DNA from: JASHPR01 sp963778075
GTDB taxonomy: Bacteria; Actinomycetota; Actinomycetes; Streptosporangiales; Streptosporangiaceae
NCBI GenBank assembly: GCA_963778075.1
Contig: CAVZTJ010000001.1
Coordinates: 248,001-312,000 of the forward strand
Direction: 5' to 3'
DNA length: 64,000 bases
How positions within the stretch are numbered: the first letter of the stretch is position 1; every line of letters begins with the position of its first letter. The position numbers and the translations under genes were made by a program. Shown piece after piece: positions 16,860-25,414 of the stretch. The notes below the pieces were generated by a model. It was not told the DNA's origin, searched no databases, and saw only the letters and a program-made list of their open reading frames with translations.

Positions 16860-17618
16860 GTGCGATCCTACCGCGACGTCTGGCTGTGGCTCGGCGGCCT
16901 GTTCCTCACGCTGTTCGCATTTCTGGCCGCCGTCGCTATCGCATATTTTCTCAAGCAGGCGCATTATTCCCTTTTCATTAATGGCTGGATGCTGGGCGCA
17001 CTCATCTGCTTCCTGGCGGCCTGGACCTGCTTCTTCGGCGCCGTCGCGCGCTGGTCTTTCCCGCCGGTCGCGAAGGCCGAGTTCCCGGGCGTCGAGGTCG
17101 AGATATATGGCACTGGCTCGCTGGACACCCAGCGCGAGTCGGAGTCCGGCCTGTCCGTACCGGCGACCCTGCGGTCGTTCCACGTGCGCTTCACGAGCAC
17201 GGCGACCAGCCAGGATGCGAGCCTCACGGTGCTGCTTTACGTCAAGCTGATACCGGGATCCTGGGGACGTGTCGGCGAGGCCGTCTGCCCGCCGCCGGAC
17301 TGGCTGCTGCCGCCGTCGCTCGGCCTGACGCCGCTCAGCATGCCCTTTGCCCTGCCGCCGGGAGGCACGGTCAGCGGGCACCTGGCCTATGAGATTCCCG
17401 GGTACTACCTCGATAAGATCGAGCAGCCGCTGAATGCGCGGCTCGAGCTTTGGGATCATGTCACCGACAAGCGGATGAGCATGCCAGCCGAGATCGGCAG
17501 CCACGACAAGAGCGGGATGGTGCCGTCACGCGGCGGGGCTGAGGTCCTCGGCCCTGAGTACGAGAGCCAGCAAGATCAGCCAGATCACCAGGACGATGCG
17601 AGGCAGGCGTCGCCCTGA
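16860..17618 (+). CDS. Membrane protein with two N-terminal TM helices, unknown
   Basis: 252 aa. TM1 about residues 8-31 (LWLGGLFLTLFAFLAAVAIA), TM2 about 41-64 (GWMLGALICFLAAWTCFFGA), then a soluble domain of about 180 residues with beta-rich character and a disordered acidic/Gln tail (SQQDQPDHQDD). Two helices followed by a soluble domain recall sensor or channel-like small proteins, but no family is recognised. GTG start in a short divergent promoter region shared with the pentapeptide gene. Confidence 0.6.
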   Translation: MRSYRDVWLWLGGLFLTLFAFLAAVAIAYFLKQAHYSLFINGWMLGALICFLAAWTCFFGAVARWSFPPVAKAEFPGVEVEIYGTGSLDTQRESESGLSVPATLRSFHVRFTSTATSQDASLTVLLYVKLIPGSWGRVGEAVCPPPDWLLPPSLGLTPLSMPFALPPGGTVSGHLAYEIPGYYLDKIEQPLNARLELWDHVTDKRMSMPAEIGSHDKSGMVPSRGGAEVLGPEYESQQDQPDHQDDARQASP

Positions 17619-17693
17619 GTTCCTCTCCCGGAGGCCTGCTTGACCACGACCGATCTCGACATGCTGTCCATAAATACGGACTCCGAGGGGCAT
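17526..17693 (-). CDS. Possible small single-TM protein (55 aa)
   Basis: ATG 17693 with a GGGCGGGGGC stretch upstream; the C-terminal half RRLPRIVLVIWLILLALVLR is one clear TM helix followed by AEDLSPAA. It overlaps the 3' end of the preceding gene antisense. The hydrophobic stretch may be chance, since the antisense frame of charged codons can give it. Kept as a low-confidence candidate. Confidence 0.3.
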   Translation of the reverse strand: MPLGVRIYGQHVEIGRGQAGLRERNSGRRLPRIVLVIWLILLALVLRAEDLSPAA

Positions 17694-17740
17694 TGCCCCC
17701 GCCCGCGACGTGACGGCCACCGTACGGGAGTGGTAGGCAC

Positions 17741-18133
17741 GTGAGAGCAACGCAGCTCCTGCACGAACGCGGGCAGAGCCTCTGGCTCGACAACATCACC
17801 CGTTCCCTGCTCGACAACGGCAAGATCCAGCACTATATCGACGCCTATTCAGTGACCGGCCTCACCTCGAACCCGTCGATCTTCGACAAGGCGATCGACT
17901 CCGGATACTACGACGATGCGATCCGGACAAAGACCGCCCAGGGGCTGTCCGGCGAGGGCCTGTTCTTCGCGCTGGCCACCGAGGACCTGCGGCGCGCGGC
18001 CGATGAATTCCTCGGCGTCCACGAGCGCACCGATCATGTGGACGGCTGGGTATCGCTCGAGGTCTCGCCGCTGCTGGCGCACGACACGGCCCGAGCTGAG
18101 ATGCCCGGGCCGGACGACGACCTGGAGGATTGA
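17741..18133 (+). pseudogene. tal: Transaldolase, truncated
   Basis: The first about 115 codons are a normal actinobacterial transaldolase N-terminus: LLHERGQSLWLDNI, YSVTGLTSNPSIFDKAI, VDGWVSLEVSPLLAHDT. The frame then leaves the family and ends MPGPDDDLED-stop; about 240 residues with the Schiff-base lysine are missing. The truncated gene sits 3 bp before pgi and its tail provides the GGAG ribosome-binding site for pgi. The usual tkt-tal-pgi-zwf-opcA order of actinomycetes explains the pairing; here only pgi is intact. Confidence 0.85.
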
Positions 18134-18136
18134 GCA

Positions 18137-19765
18137 ATGCCGACCGTACCGCTCCGTGAGCGTCCCGCCTGGAAGGCGCTGGAGCAGCACTACGCCGAGA
18201 TCGCCGAGGTTCACCTGCGCCAGCTGTTCGCCGATGACCCGGGGCGCGGTGAGCGCCTCACCGCGGAGGCGGCCGGGCTATACCTCGACTACTCCAAGAA
18301 CCGAGTCACCGATGAAACGATGCGGCTGCTGGTCCAGCTCGCCGAGGAATCCGGGGTGGCAGAGCGGCGGGACGCGATGTTCCGCGGCGCCCGGATCAAC
18401 GTGTCCGAGAACCGGTCCGTGCTGCACGTCGCGTTGCGGATGCCCAAGGGGACGTCCCTCGTCGTGGACGGCGTCGACGTGGTCGCGGAGGTACACGACG
18501 TCCTCGACCGCATGGCAGATTTCGCCCGTCGCATCCGTTCTGGCGAATGGAAGGGCTACACCGGCAAGCCGATAAAGAACGTGATCAACGTCGGCATCGG
18601 CGGCTCGGACCTCGGCCCGGTCATGGCCTACGAGGCGCTGCGCCACTACTCGCGGCGCGACATGACCTTCCGGTTCGTCTCGAACGTTGACTCGACCGAC
18701 TTCGTGGAGGCGACCAGGGACCTGTACGCGGACGAGACGCTGTTCATCATCTCGTCGAAGACGTTCGGCACGCTGGAGACGCTCACCAACGCCCACTCGG
18801 CCCGCGACTGGGTGATCGGCCAGCTCGGCGACGACGAGGCGGTGGCCAAGCACTTCGTCGCGGTCTCCACCAACGCCGAGAAGGTCGAGGCGTTCGGCAT
18901 CGACACCGCGAACATGTTCGGTTTCTGGGACTGGGTCGGCGGCCGCTACTCGATGGACTCGGCCATTGGCCTGTCCACCATGATCGCGATCGGGCCCGAT
19001 CACTTCGGCGAGATGCTCGCGGGCTTCCACGACATGGACGAGCACTTCCGCACCGCGCCGCTGGCCGAGAACCTGCCGGTCCTGATGGGCCTGCTCGCGG
19101 TGTGGTACGGGGACTTCTTTGGGGCGCAGACCGCCGGCGTGATGCCCTACGACCAGTACCTGAAGCGGTTCCCCGCCTACCTGCAGCAGCTCACGATGGA
19201 ATCCAACGGCAAGCACGTCACGCTCGAGGGCGCGCACGTCGACTACGACACCGGCGCCATCTACTGGGGCGAGCCGGGCACCAACGGCCAGCACAGCTTC
19301 TACCAGCTCATCCACCAGGGCACCCGGCTGATCCCGGTCGACCTGATCGGCTTCGGCAAGACCATCAACCCGCTGGGCGAGCACCACGACATCCTGTCGT
19401 CCAACGTGTTCGCCCAGGCCCAGGCCCTGGCGTTCGGCAAGACCGAGGAACAGGTGCTCGCCGAGGGCACCTCGCCCGAGGTGGCGCCGCACCGGGTGAT
19501 GGAGGGCAACCGCCCGACCAACGTCATCCTGGCGGAGATCCTGACCCCGCGCCTGCTGGGCACGCTCGTCGCGCTGTATGAGCACAGCGTGTTCACCCAG
19601 GGCACGGTGTGGGACATCGACTCCTTCGACCAGTGGGGCGTCGAGCTGGGCAAGGTGCTCGCGGTGCAGATCATCCCCGAGCTCACCAGCGACACCGAGC
19701 CCGAGCTCAAGCACGACTCGTCGACCAACGCCCTCATCCGGCGCTACCGCTCGCTGAAGGCCTGA
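18137..19765 (+). CDS. pgi: Glucose-6-phosphate isomerase
   Basis: Interconverts glucose-6-phosphate and fructose-6-phosphate. 542 aa, full length. Motifs: INVGIGGSDLGPVM, VSNVDSTDF, SSKTFGTLETLTN, VGGRYSMDSAIGLS, GFGKTINPLGEHHDIL and the C-terminal KHDSSTNALIRRYR with catalytic lysine. ATG 18137 follows GGAG in the end of the broken transaldolase. Probably the only intact member of a former pentose-phosphate cluster. Confidence 0.97.
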   Translation: MPTVPLRERPAWKALEQHYAEIAEVHLRQLFADDPGRGERLTAEAAGLYLDYSKNRVTDETMRLLVQLAEESGVAERRDAMFRGARINVSENRSVLHVALRMPKGTSLVVDGVDVVAEVHDVLDRMADFARRIRSGEWKGYTGKPIKNVINVGIGGSDLGPVMAYEALRHYSRRDMTFRFVSNVDSTDFVEATRDLYADETLFIISSKTFGTLETLTNAHSARDWVIGQLGDDEAVAKHFVAVSTNAEKVEAFGIDTANMFGFWDWVGGRYSMDSAIGLSTMIAIGPDHFGEMLAGFHDMDEHFRTAPLAENLPVLMGLLAVWYGDFFGAQTAGVMPYDQYLKRFPAYLQQLTMESNGKHVTLEGAHVDYDTGAIYWGEPGTNGQHSFYQLIHQGTRLIPVDLIGFGKTINPLGEHHDILSSNVFAQAQALAFGKTEEQVLAEGTSPEVAPHRVMEGNRPTNVILAEILTPRLLGTLVALYEHSVFTQGTVWDIDSFDQWGVELGKVLAVQIIPELTSDTEPELKHDSSTNALIRRYRSLKA

Positions 19766-19772
19766 TCCCGGG

Positions 19773-20072
19773 TCACGCCGAGCCGCCCGATCCTGGCTGG
19801 ACGACATTCAGGGTCAGGATCTGGACCCGCTTGGAGCAGGTCGGGGACGTGTACTTCAGGTACACCGGCGTGGTCTGGTTCGGCGGGTAGATCATCAGCC
19901 AGTGCGCGGTGACCATGCGCTCGGAGAGGAGACCGGGGTAGCTGCGGGCGTGCTGGACGGCGGGGACGAAGAAGTGGGGGTCGAGGCGGAGCACGCGGAT
20001 GCAAACACAGCGCAGCAGGCCAGTAGCGCCCCCGGCGAGCGCCTTGCTGGCCATACCTGGAGTTGACGTCAT
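19773..20072 (-). CDS. Hypothetical protein, 99 aa, coding by codon bias
   Basis: Third codon positions are almost all G or C through the second half, and the reading is protein-like (DPHFFVPAVQHARSYPGLLS, TAHWLMIYPPNQTTPVYLKY, TSPTCSKRVQ). ATG 20072 has GAAGGA upstream at a slightly long distance. The N-terminus (MASKALAGGATGLLRCV) could be a short signal or a degenerate joint. It converges with pgi, stops 7 bp apart. No family recognised; it may be complete or the surviving end of a longer gene. Confidence 0.5.
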   Translation of the reverse strand: MTSTPGMASKALAGGATGLLRCVCIRVLRLDPHFFVPAVQHARSYPGLLSERMVTAHWLMIYPPNQTTPVYLKYTSPTCSKRVQILTLNVVQPGSGGSA

Positions 20073-20184
20073 GTGGGCGGTGTCCTTCAGCCCGGTCGGC
20101 TCTGCGAGCCGTGTGATCCATAGGACGCCGATCGGGTTAGCCCGGTTGGGCCGATATTCCGGTGTCTCTGCCCGGTATCTCCGC

Positions 20185-20889
20185 TCAGCTGATGAGCAGC
20201 GCTATCGCGATGAACTGGCAGGTTGCGGCCGCGCAAACGAAGACGTGGAACACCTCGTGATAGCCAAAGATGGACGGCGCCGGATCCGGCCAGCGGCGAT
20301 GGTAGGAAAGGGCTCCGGCCGTGTAAAGCAGGCCGCCGCCCGACATCAGCATCCCGGCTACGGCACCGCCGTGGATCCAGACCTCCGGGAGCGCCAGCGC
20401 GCCCATCCAGCCGAGAGCCAGGAACGTCGCGCCGACCAGGCGCTCCGGCCCGCTCATCCTCCACCGCATGCGGATGCCCACCGCCGCCAGCGTGAGCGAC
20501 CACATCACGATCAGGCAGGCCAGACCCAGGGCGCCGCGCATGGCGATCACGAAGGCCGGAGTCGCCGTGCCCGCGATCAGGAAGAAGATCATCGTCTGGT
20601 CGAGCCGCTGCAGCCGCTGTCTCCAGCAATCCGACCAGGTGCCCCGGTGATACAGCGCGCTGCTCCCGAACAGGGCGCTCACGCTGGCCGCATAGATCGC
20701 GACGGCCGTGACCGGCGCCTCTCCGTGCGTGTGCACCAGCAGCAGCGTGCCAAGCACCAGCGACAGCTCGAACCAGAGCAGGTGCAGCCAGCCCCGCAGC
20801 AGTGGTTTCGTGTAGTAGACACCACGGCGTGCGTCATACAGCGCCCCCACGGCCGGCGCTGCTGCCGCCCCTGCCGTGGAATCCGTCAC
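20185..20889 (-). CDS. Hemolysin III/PAQR-family membrane protein
   Basis: 234 aa, seven predicted TM helices of the HlyIII/YqfA superfamily. Conserved motifs: SSALYHRGTW with the zinc-binding His, RLDQTMIFFLIAGTATP, and the C-terminal YTAGALSYHRRWPDP plus GYHEVFHVFV with the remaining metal ligands. GTG 20889 follows GGAGG at seven bases. Bacterial members are linked to membrane lipid homeostasis; haemolytic activity is not implied. Confidence 0.88.
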   Translation of the reverse strand: MTDSTAGAAAAPAVGALYDARRGVYYTKPLLRGWLHLLWFELSLVLGTLLLVHTHGEAPVTAVAIYAASVSALFGSSALYHRGTWSDCWRQRLQRLDQTMIFFLIAGTATPAFVIAMRGALGLACLIVMWSLTLAAVGIRMRWRMSGPERLVGATFLALGWMGALALPEVWIHGGAVAGMLMSGGGLLYTAGALSYHRRWPDPAPSIFGYHEVFHVFVCAAATCQFIAIALLIS

Positions 20890-21043
20890 CTTGGACCTCC
20901 GCTGTCTTGCCGGGAACCGCTGCCCTCATAACGGCCCGTTAACCCAGTGTCGTTCACGGCGGTCTCAGATCAAGCCGTTTGCCCAGGTTACGTGGTTGTT
21001 CACGCACGCCGCGCCAGGCCATCTGGCCGCTCCGCGGTCAAGC

Positions 21044-22009
21044 TCAGGCGGCTGCCGGCCGCGCGATAATGCGCAACGCGGGGCGTGTGGCACCAGCTGC
21101 AAGCGTTTCTCTGATGGTGGCGATCACCCTCGCTGGACCCGTGCGGATCTGGCGCGGAGTGAAGTGCAGCACGAGTATGCCGTGGGTGCTCATGCGGGCG
21201 TGCCTCCGCATCGTGCGCTCCCAGTCGGCCGGATTCAGGTGCCACTCCCGCGAGTCGATCTCCACCGCCACCCCTTCCCTTGACCACCAGGCATCGGGAG
21301 AGGCGATGAAGCCGCCGTCGGCGGTGAGCAGCCGGGCGTTGAACATCGGCCTCGGCAGCCTGGCTCGTCTGATCAGGTCCCGGAACTCCCCCTCGGTGAC
21401 GGACCGTATGCCGTCGGCCACCTCTTCCAGCACTCGCCGCAACCGCGCGGAGTCCCACATCTGGCCCTCGAGCAGCTCGCGGGCTAACGCGGACAGCGGG
21501 CAGTCGCCGCGCTGCACTGCTCCTGCGATCAACGCCCGGACCTCGGCCAGGTCGGCCAGAGAGCGGGCGGCGTCGGCGAACGCCCGGGGCGGCAGGGCAT
21601 ACCTGCGCCCGCCCTCCCGAATCACCCGCTGCGGCATCCTGGTGGTCCGGTGAACAGTGACGAAGCCCAGGCTCGCGGGCCGCCGCGTCGCGGTCACCAG
21701 GACATCGAAGCGGCACGATTGTGTTGCAACCAGGCCAAGCCCATGCAGCGCCGCCTGTCCGGTGAGGACGCTGCCAGGGCCGCCGTGCAGGAGGGCGGCC
21801 ATCTCCAACTGGGGCACGGTCGGGGTACCGGTCTGCGCGACATAGACGCCGGGCAGCAACCGCTGCCACGGGCCATCGGGCTTGGTGCGACTGTGCAGGG
21901 CGGCCCGGGTCATACCGCAGCCGAATGCCTGTCGCCGGGACATAACGTGTTCTTGTGCTCGCAGGATCGCCGCCAGGGCCGCCCGATCGAATTCTGCGTA
22001 ACGAGGCAT
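21044..22009 (-). CDS. AbiEi-like antitoxin domain fused to Vsr/DUF559-like nuclease domain
   Basis: 321 aa. The N-terminal about 90 residues (SRRQAFGCGMTRAALHSRTK, WQRLLPGVYVAQTG, LTGQAALHGLGL) are typical of the AbiEi-type winged-helix domain that represses type IV toxin-antitoxin genes. The C-terminal about 110 residues (GGFIASPDAWWSREGVAVEI, DSREWHLN, GILVLHFTPRQIR) have the D-x(n)-E-x-D and RHARM pattern of very-short-patch-repair-like endonucleases. No AbiEii toxin is next to it. Such solitary fusions are frequent and poorly studied in actinomycetes. Role in DNA damage or phage response is an inference. Confidence 0.7.
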   Translation of the reverse strand: MPRYAEFDRAALAAILRAQEHVMSRRQAFGCGMTRAALHSRTKPDGPWQRLLPGVYVAQTGTPTVPQLEMAALLHGGPGSVLTGQAALHGLGLVATQSCRFDVLVTATRRPASLGFVTVHRTTRMPQRVIREGGRRYALPPRAFADAARSLADLAEVRALIAGAVQRGDCPLSALARELLEGQMWDSARLRRVLEEVADGIRSVTEGEFRDLIRRARLPRPMFNARLLTADGGFIASPDAWWSREGVAVEIDSREWHLNPADWERTMRRHARMSTHGILVLHFTPRQIRTGPARVIATIRETLAAGATRPALRIIARPAAA

Positions 22010-22453
22010 ATCCGCAGCGTGGCATTCGGATCCGACAGAATGGCCGGAGAAGCCCAGAGCCGCTTACGGGAGGACGCGAGTCGTATCGATGTACCTCTGG
22101 TCTCGTTCTTACAAGCCCGGAGGTACATCGATCGCCTCCGAGAGGCCAGCCTGGGGCGGGAAGAGGTGGCTGGGCCGGACCGGGCCGTTTGGGCGGGCCA
22201 GGCGACGGCGCCGGGGCGCGTGCGCGGGCCGGGCCGGGGCGGGCGGTTGGGCGGACCGACTTAGGGGCGGGTTATCGGCGGCTTATGGGGTCCTTATGGA
22301 CGGCCGCTTTTTCCCGCCGGACCGTTGACTCGCGCCAAGCCTCGGCATAACGTCCTAATCATAACTGATAGGAAACTTTCCTATTAGTTATGAACTCCGG
22401 CTTCCTGCCTGCCGCTGGGAGGAGACCGGCCGCCTCTGCCCCTGGGAGGAAAC
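22010..22453. other. Intergenic region, 444 bp
   Basis: No gene seen. The left half is GC-rich, with a G-rich stretch at 22150-22260; the right half, from 22350, is AT-richer and carries the long palindrome at 22361-22391 and the chitinase promoter. Confidence 0.6.
22361..22391. promoter_or_regulatory. 31-bp palindromic operator upstream of chitinase
   Basis: ATAACTGATAGGAAA, one C, then TTTCCTATTAGTTAT: 15-bp arms with a single mismatch. It lies 62 bp before the chitinase GTG. AGGAAA/TTTCCT palindromes before secreted carbohydrate-active enzymes suggest a shared sugar-responsive regulator, perhaps ROK or LacI type, but the protein is not identified here. Confidence 0.65.
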
Positions 22454-23773
22454 GTGGATCAACCCCCGCTTGGCCCGCCGCGCTACCGCCTGTACCGGTG
22501 GGCCCGCCGCCGCTGGCGCCTGGCCACCGCGGCCCTGGCGGCCGTGCTGCTGGCCGGTGGCGCGACTGCCGCGGTCGCGGCCTCGGCCCAGGTCGGCCAA
22601 GCATCGGCGGTGGCCGCGCTGAGCGCGAACTGGTACGAGTCGGCGCCGTACTACAGCACGCTGGACTCGGACGCGCCCGATCTCGGCCAGGTGATGGCCG
22701 CGACCGGGCAGAAGGCGTTCGACATGGCGTTCATCCTGGCCGACGGGAGCTCCTGCACGCCGGCCTGGGACGGGACCGACCCGGTCTCGTCGGACACCCA
22801 GGTGGGCTCCGTGATCAGCGAGGTGCGTTCCGATGGCGGCGACGTGATCGTCTCGGCGGGCGGCTACAACGGCACCAAGCTGGGCCAGGTCTGCGGCTCC
22901 GCCTCGGCCACGGCGGCCGCTTACCAGCAGGTGATCACCACCTACGGACTGCACGCGTTCGACTTCGACCTGGAGGAGCCGGAGATCGAGAACTCGAGCG
23001 CCATCGCCAACGAGCTCGGCGCGGCGCAGATCCTGCAGCAGGAAGACCCCGGCCTGTTCATCTCGATCACGATGCCGTCCACAACGACCGGCGCGAACTA
23101 CTTCGGCGGGCTGCTGCTTGATGAGACGAAGAGCCTGGGCTTCACCCCGAACGACTACACGATCATGCCGTTCGACGGCGGCTTCAGCGGCGGATCGTCG
23201 CAGGTCACCGCGCTGCAGGATTTCAACGCCCAGCTTATGAGCACGTTCGGCTGGTCCAGCTCGCAGGCGTACGCGCACGAGGGGTTCTCCGGGATGAACG
23301 GCCGGACCGACACCGGCGAGTACTTCTACCAGAGCGACTTCCAGACCGTGCTGAGCTTCGCCGAGAGCGTCGGCATGACCCGGTACACGTTCTGGTCGGT
23401 GAACCGCGACCGCGAGTGCGACCCGGTCGACAACAACGACGTGACGTCCTCGGACTGCAGCAGCGTGGCGCAGAATCCCTGGGACTTCGCCGCGTACACG
23501 GTCGCGTTCGCGAACAGCACCTCGCCGAGCCCAACCCCGACGCCAACCCCCACCCCGACTGCGACGCCCACCCCGACTCCCACGCCAACCCCGACTCCGT
23601 CACCCACCTCTACGAGCAGCGGCTGCTCGGCCGCGGCCTGGGTGAATGACACGGCGTACGTCAGCGGCGACGTGGTGTCGTACAACGGCGACCAGTGGAC
23701 CGCCAACCAGTGGAACTACGACGAGATCCCGGGCGGCTCGTCGGGTGCCTGGAACAACGACGGTCCCTGCTGA
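22454..23773 (+). CDS. Secreted GH18 chitinase with C-terminal CBM5/12-type domain
   Basis: 439 aa. Signal peptide: basic start, hydrophobic core LATAALAAVLLAGGATAAVA, cleavage near 43-50. GH18 domain to about 355 with AFDFDLEEPE; catalytic acid E174, with D170 and D172 as its partners. A Pro-Thr linker (about 359-392) connects to a module of about 42 residues (AWVNDTAYVSGDVVSYNGDQ, then WNNDGPC) typical of chitin-binding CBM5/12. The GTG has a strong GGGAGG site. Expected to degrade chitin outside the cell. Likely controlled by the palindrome upstream. Confidence 0.93.
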   Translation: MDQPPLGPPRYRLYRWARRRWRLATAALAAVLLAGGATAAVAASAQVGQASAVAALSANWYESAPYYSTLDSDAPDLGQVMAATGQKAFDMAFILADGSSCTPAWDGTDPVSSDTQVGSVISEVRSDGGDVIVSAGGYNGTKLGQVCGSASATAAAYQQVITTYGLHAFDFDLEEPEIENSSAIANELGAAQILQQEDPGLFISITMPSTTTGANYFGGLLLDETKSLGFTPNDYTIMPFDGGFSGGSSQVTALQDFNAQLMSTFGWSSSQAYAHEGFSGMNGRTDTGEYFYQSDFQTVLSFAESVGMTRYTFWSVNRDRECDPVDNNDVTSSDCSSVAQNPWDFAAYTVAFANSTSPSPTPTPTPTPTATPTPTPTPTPTPSPTSTSSGCSAAAWVNDTAYVSGDVVSYNGDQWTANQWNYDEIPGGSSGAWNNDGPC

Positions 23774-23823
23774 AGCGGCCGCGCCGGGTGGCCAACCCCC
23801 CCACCGGGCCACCCGGCGCGTGC

Positions 23824-25383
23824 CTAGCCGATCCGCTCGATCAGGGCCTCGATCAGGTGCGGGCCCGGCTCGGCCAGCGCCTGCTGCAGTTGCGTGCCGA
23901 ACTCCCCTGGCGTGCTGGCTCGGCTGGCCGGGACGCCCATCCCGTTGGCCAGCGCCACGAAGTCGAGATTGGGCCGGGACAGCTCGAGCAGGTTGCGGGC
24001 GGCATCCCCGGCCGGCTCCGCTCCGACCCGGTTGAGCTCGATGTTGAGGATCGCGTACGAGCGGTTGTTCAAGATGACCGTGGTGATGTCCAGGCCTTCT
24101 CTGGCGTGCGTCCACAGCGCGGACAGCGTGTACATGGCGCTGCCGTCCGCCTCCAGCGCCAGCACCGGCCGCCCCGGGCAGGCCACGGCCGCCCCGGTGG
24201 CCACTGGCAGGCCCTGGCCGATCGACCCGCCGGTCAGCGTCAGCCAGTCGTGCGGCGGCGCGCCGGCCGTGGCCCCGGGCAGCCATAGCCCGGACGTGTT
24301 GGCCTCGTCGGACACGATCGCGCCCTCGGGCAGCAGCGCGCCAACGGCCGCCGCCACGGCATCCCCGGTGAGGTGACCGTCGCCGGACGGCAGCTCCGGG
24401 CGCTCGGCCTCGTGCGCCAGCGGCTTGGTATCGGGCGCCGCCAGGTCCGCCAGGCGCCCGAGCGCGCCGCACACGTCGTCCGCGGGCTCGGCCAGCACGT
24501 GCACCTCGGCGCCGGCCGGAATCAGCGAGCTCGCCTTCCCCGGGTAGGCGAAGAACGAGACCGGGGCCGCCGCTCCGGCCAGGATCAGGCGCCGCGCCCC
24601 GGCCAGCTGGTCGGCGGCGAACTCGGCGAGGTAGGCGAGGCGGCCGATCCCCGGGATGCCGGCCCCGCGCTCGAGCCGGGCCGGGAACGTCTCGCAGAGC
24701 AGCCGCGCCCCGGTCGCCTGGGCGACCCGGCTGGCGGCCTCGAGGCCGGGCCGCCGCGCGGCTGGCCCGCCGAGCAGGAGCACGCAGGGTTCCCCGGAGC
24801 GCAGCGTTCCGGCCACTGATTCGATCGTCTCGTGCGGCACGGATGCGGGCGGGCGTACGCGCTGCGGGGGCGCGGGCTCGGCGCCCTCGGACCAGGAGAC
24901 GTCGGCGGGCAGGATCAGGGTCGAGATTCCGCCCGGCGGGCGCATCGAGGCCGCGACCGCTTCGGCGGCGTCGGCGGCCACGTCCGCGCTGCGCGCCGAG
25001 CGGCGCACCCAGCGGGACACCGTGCCGGCCAGCGCCTCGATGTCGGACTCGAGCGGCGCGTCGAACCGCTTGTGGTGCGTGGCGTGGTCGCCGACGACGG
25101 CGAGGAGCGGGGTGCGTGCGCGCCGGGCGTTGTGCAGGTTGGCCAGCCCGTTGCCCAGGCCGGGGCCGAGGTGCAGCAGCGCCGCCGCCGGCAGGCCGGC
25201 CATCCGCCCGTAGCCGTCCGCCGCGCCGGTCGCCACGCCCTCGAACAGGCACAGCACGCCGCGCATCTCCGGCACCGCGTCCAGCGCCGCGACGAAGTGC
25301 ATCTCCGAGGTCCCCGGGTTGCTGAAGCACACGTCCACGCCGGACCCGGTGAGCGTGCGGATCAGGGCCTGTGCACCGTTCAT
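23824..25383 (-). CDS. ThDP-dependent acetolactate-synthase-family enzyme
   Basis: 519 aa. Three-domain ThDP fold: NPGTSEMHFVAALDAVP and LFEGVATGAADGYGR (activating Glu) in the Pyr domain; LEADGSAMYTLSALW to ILNNRSYAI in the PP domain, where GDG is replaced by ADG. Commonly annotated acetolactate synthase large subunit, but no ilvN neighbour is present and a true IlvB is encoded elsewhere. The upstream gene encodes an FAD-linked 2-hydroxyacid dehydrogenase, so a role as a 2-oxoacid decarboxylase or lyase (benzoylformate-decarboxylase-like) is more likely. Start ATG 25383 with GGGAGG. Substrate unknown. Confidence 0.8.
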   Translation of the reverse strand: MNGAQALIRTLTGSGVDVCFSNPGTSEMHFVAALDAVPEMRGVLCLFEGVATGAADGYGRMAGLPAAALLHLGPGLGNGLANLHNARRARTPLLAVVGDHATHHKRFDAPLESDIEALAGTVSRWVRRSARSADVAADAAEAVAASMRPPGGISTLILPADVSWSEGAEPAPPQRVRPPASVPHETIESVAGTLRSGEPCVLLLGGPAARRPGLEAASRVAQATGARLLCETFPARLERGAGIPGIGRLAYLAEFAADQLAGARRLILAGAAAPVSFFAYPGKASSLIPAGAEVHVLAEPADDVCGALGRLADLAAPDTKPLAHEAERPELPSGDGHLTGDAVAAAVGALLPEGAIVSDEANTSGLWLPGATAGAPPHDWLTLTGGSIGQGLPVATGAAVACPGRPVLALEADGSAMYTLSALWTHAREGLDITTVILNNRSYAILNIELNRVGAEPAGDAARNLLELSRPNLDFVALANGMGVPASRASTPGEFGTQLQQALAEPGPHLIEALIERIG

Positions 25384-25414
25384 GCCTTGCCTCCCGCGAG
25401 TCGGCAGCAGCCGG

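Noticed and set aside
23515..23625. Pro-Thr rich repeat DNA as a minisatellite or regulatory element
   Set aside because: It is the in-frame linker between the chitinase catalytic domain and its chitin-binding module.
23824..25383. Second IlvB for branched-chain synthesis
   Set aside because: No small subunit nearby, ADG instead of GDG, and an FAD-linked 2-hydroxyacid dehydrogenase as partner. A catabolic ThDP enzyme is more likely.
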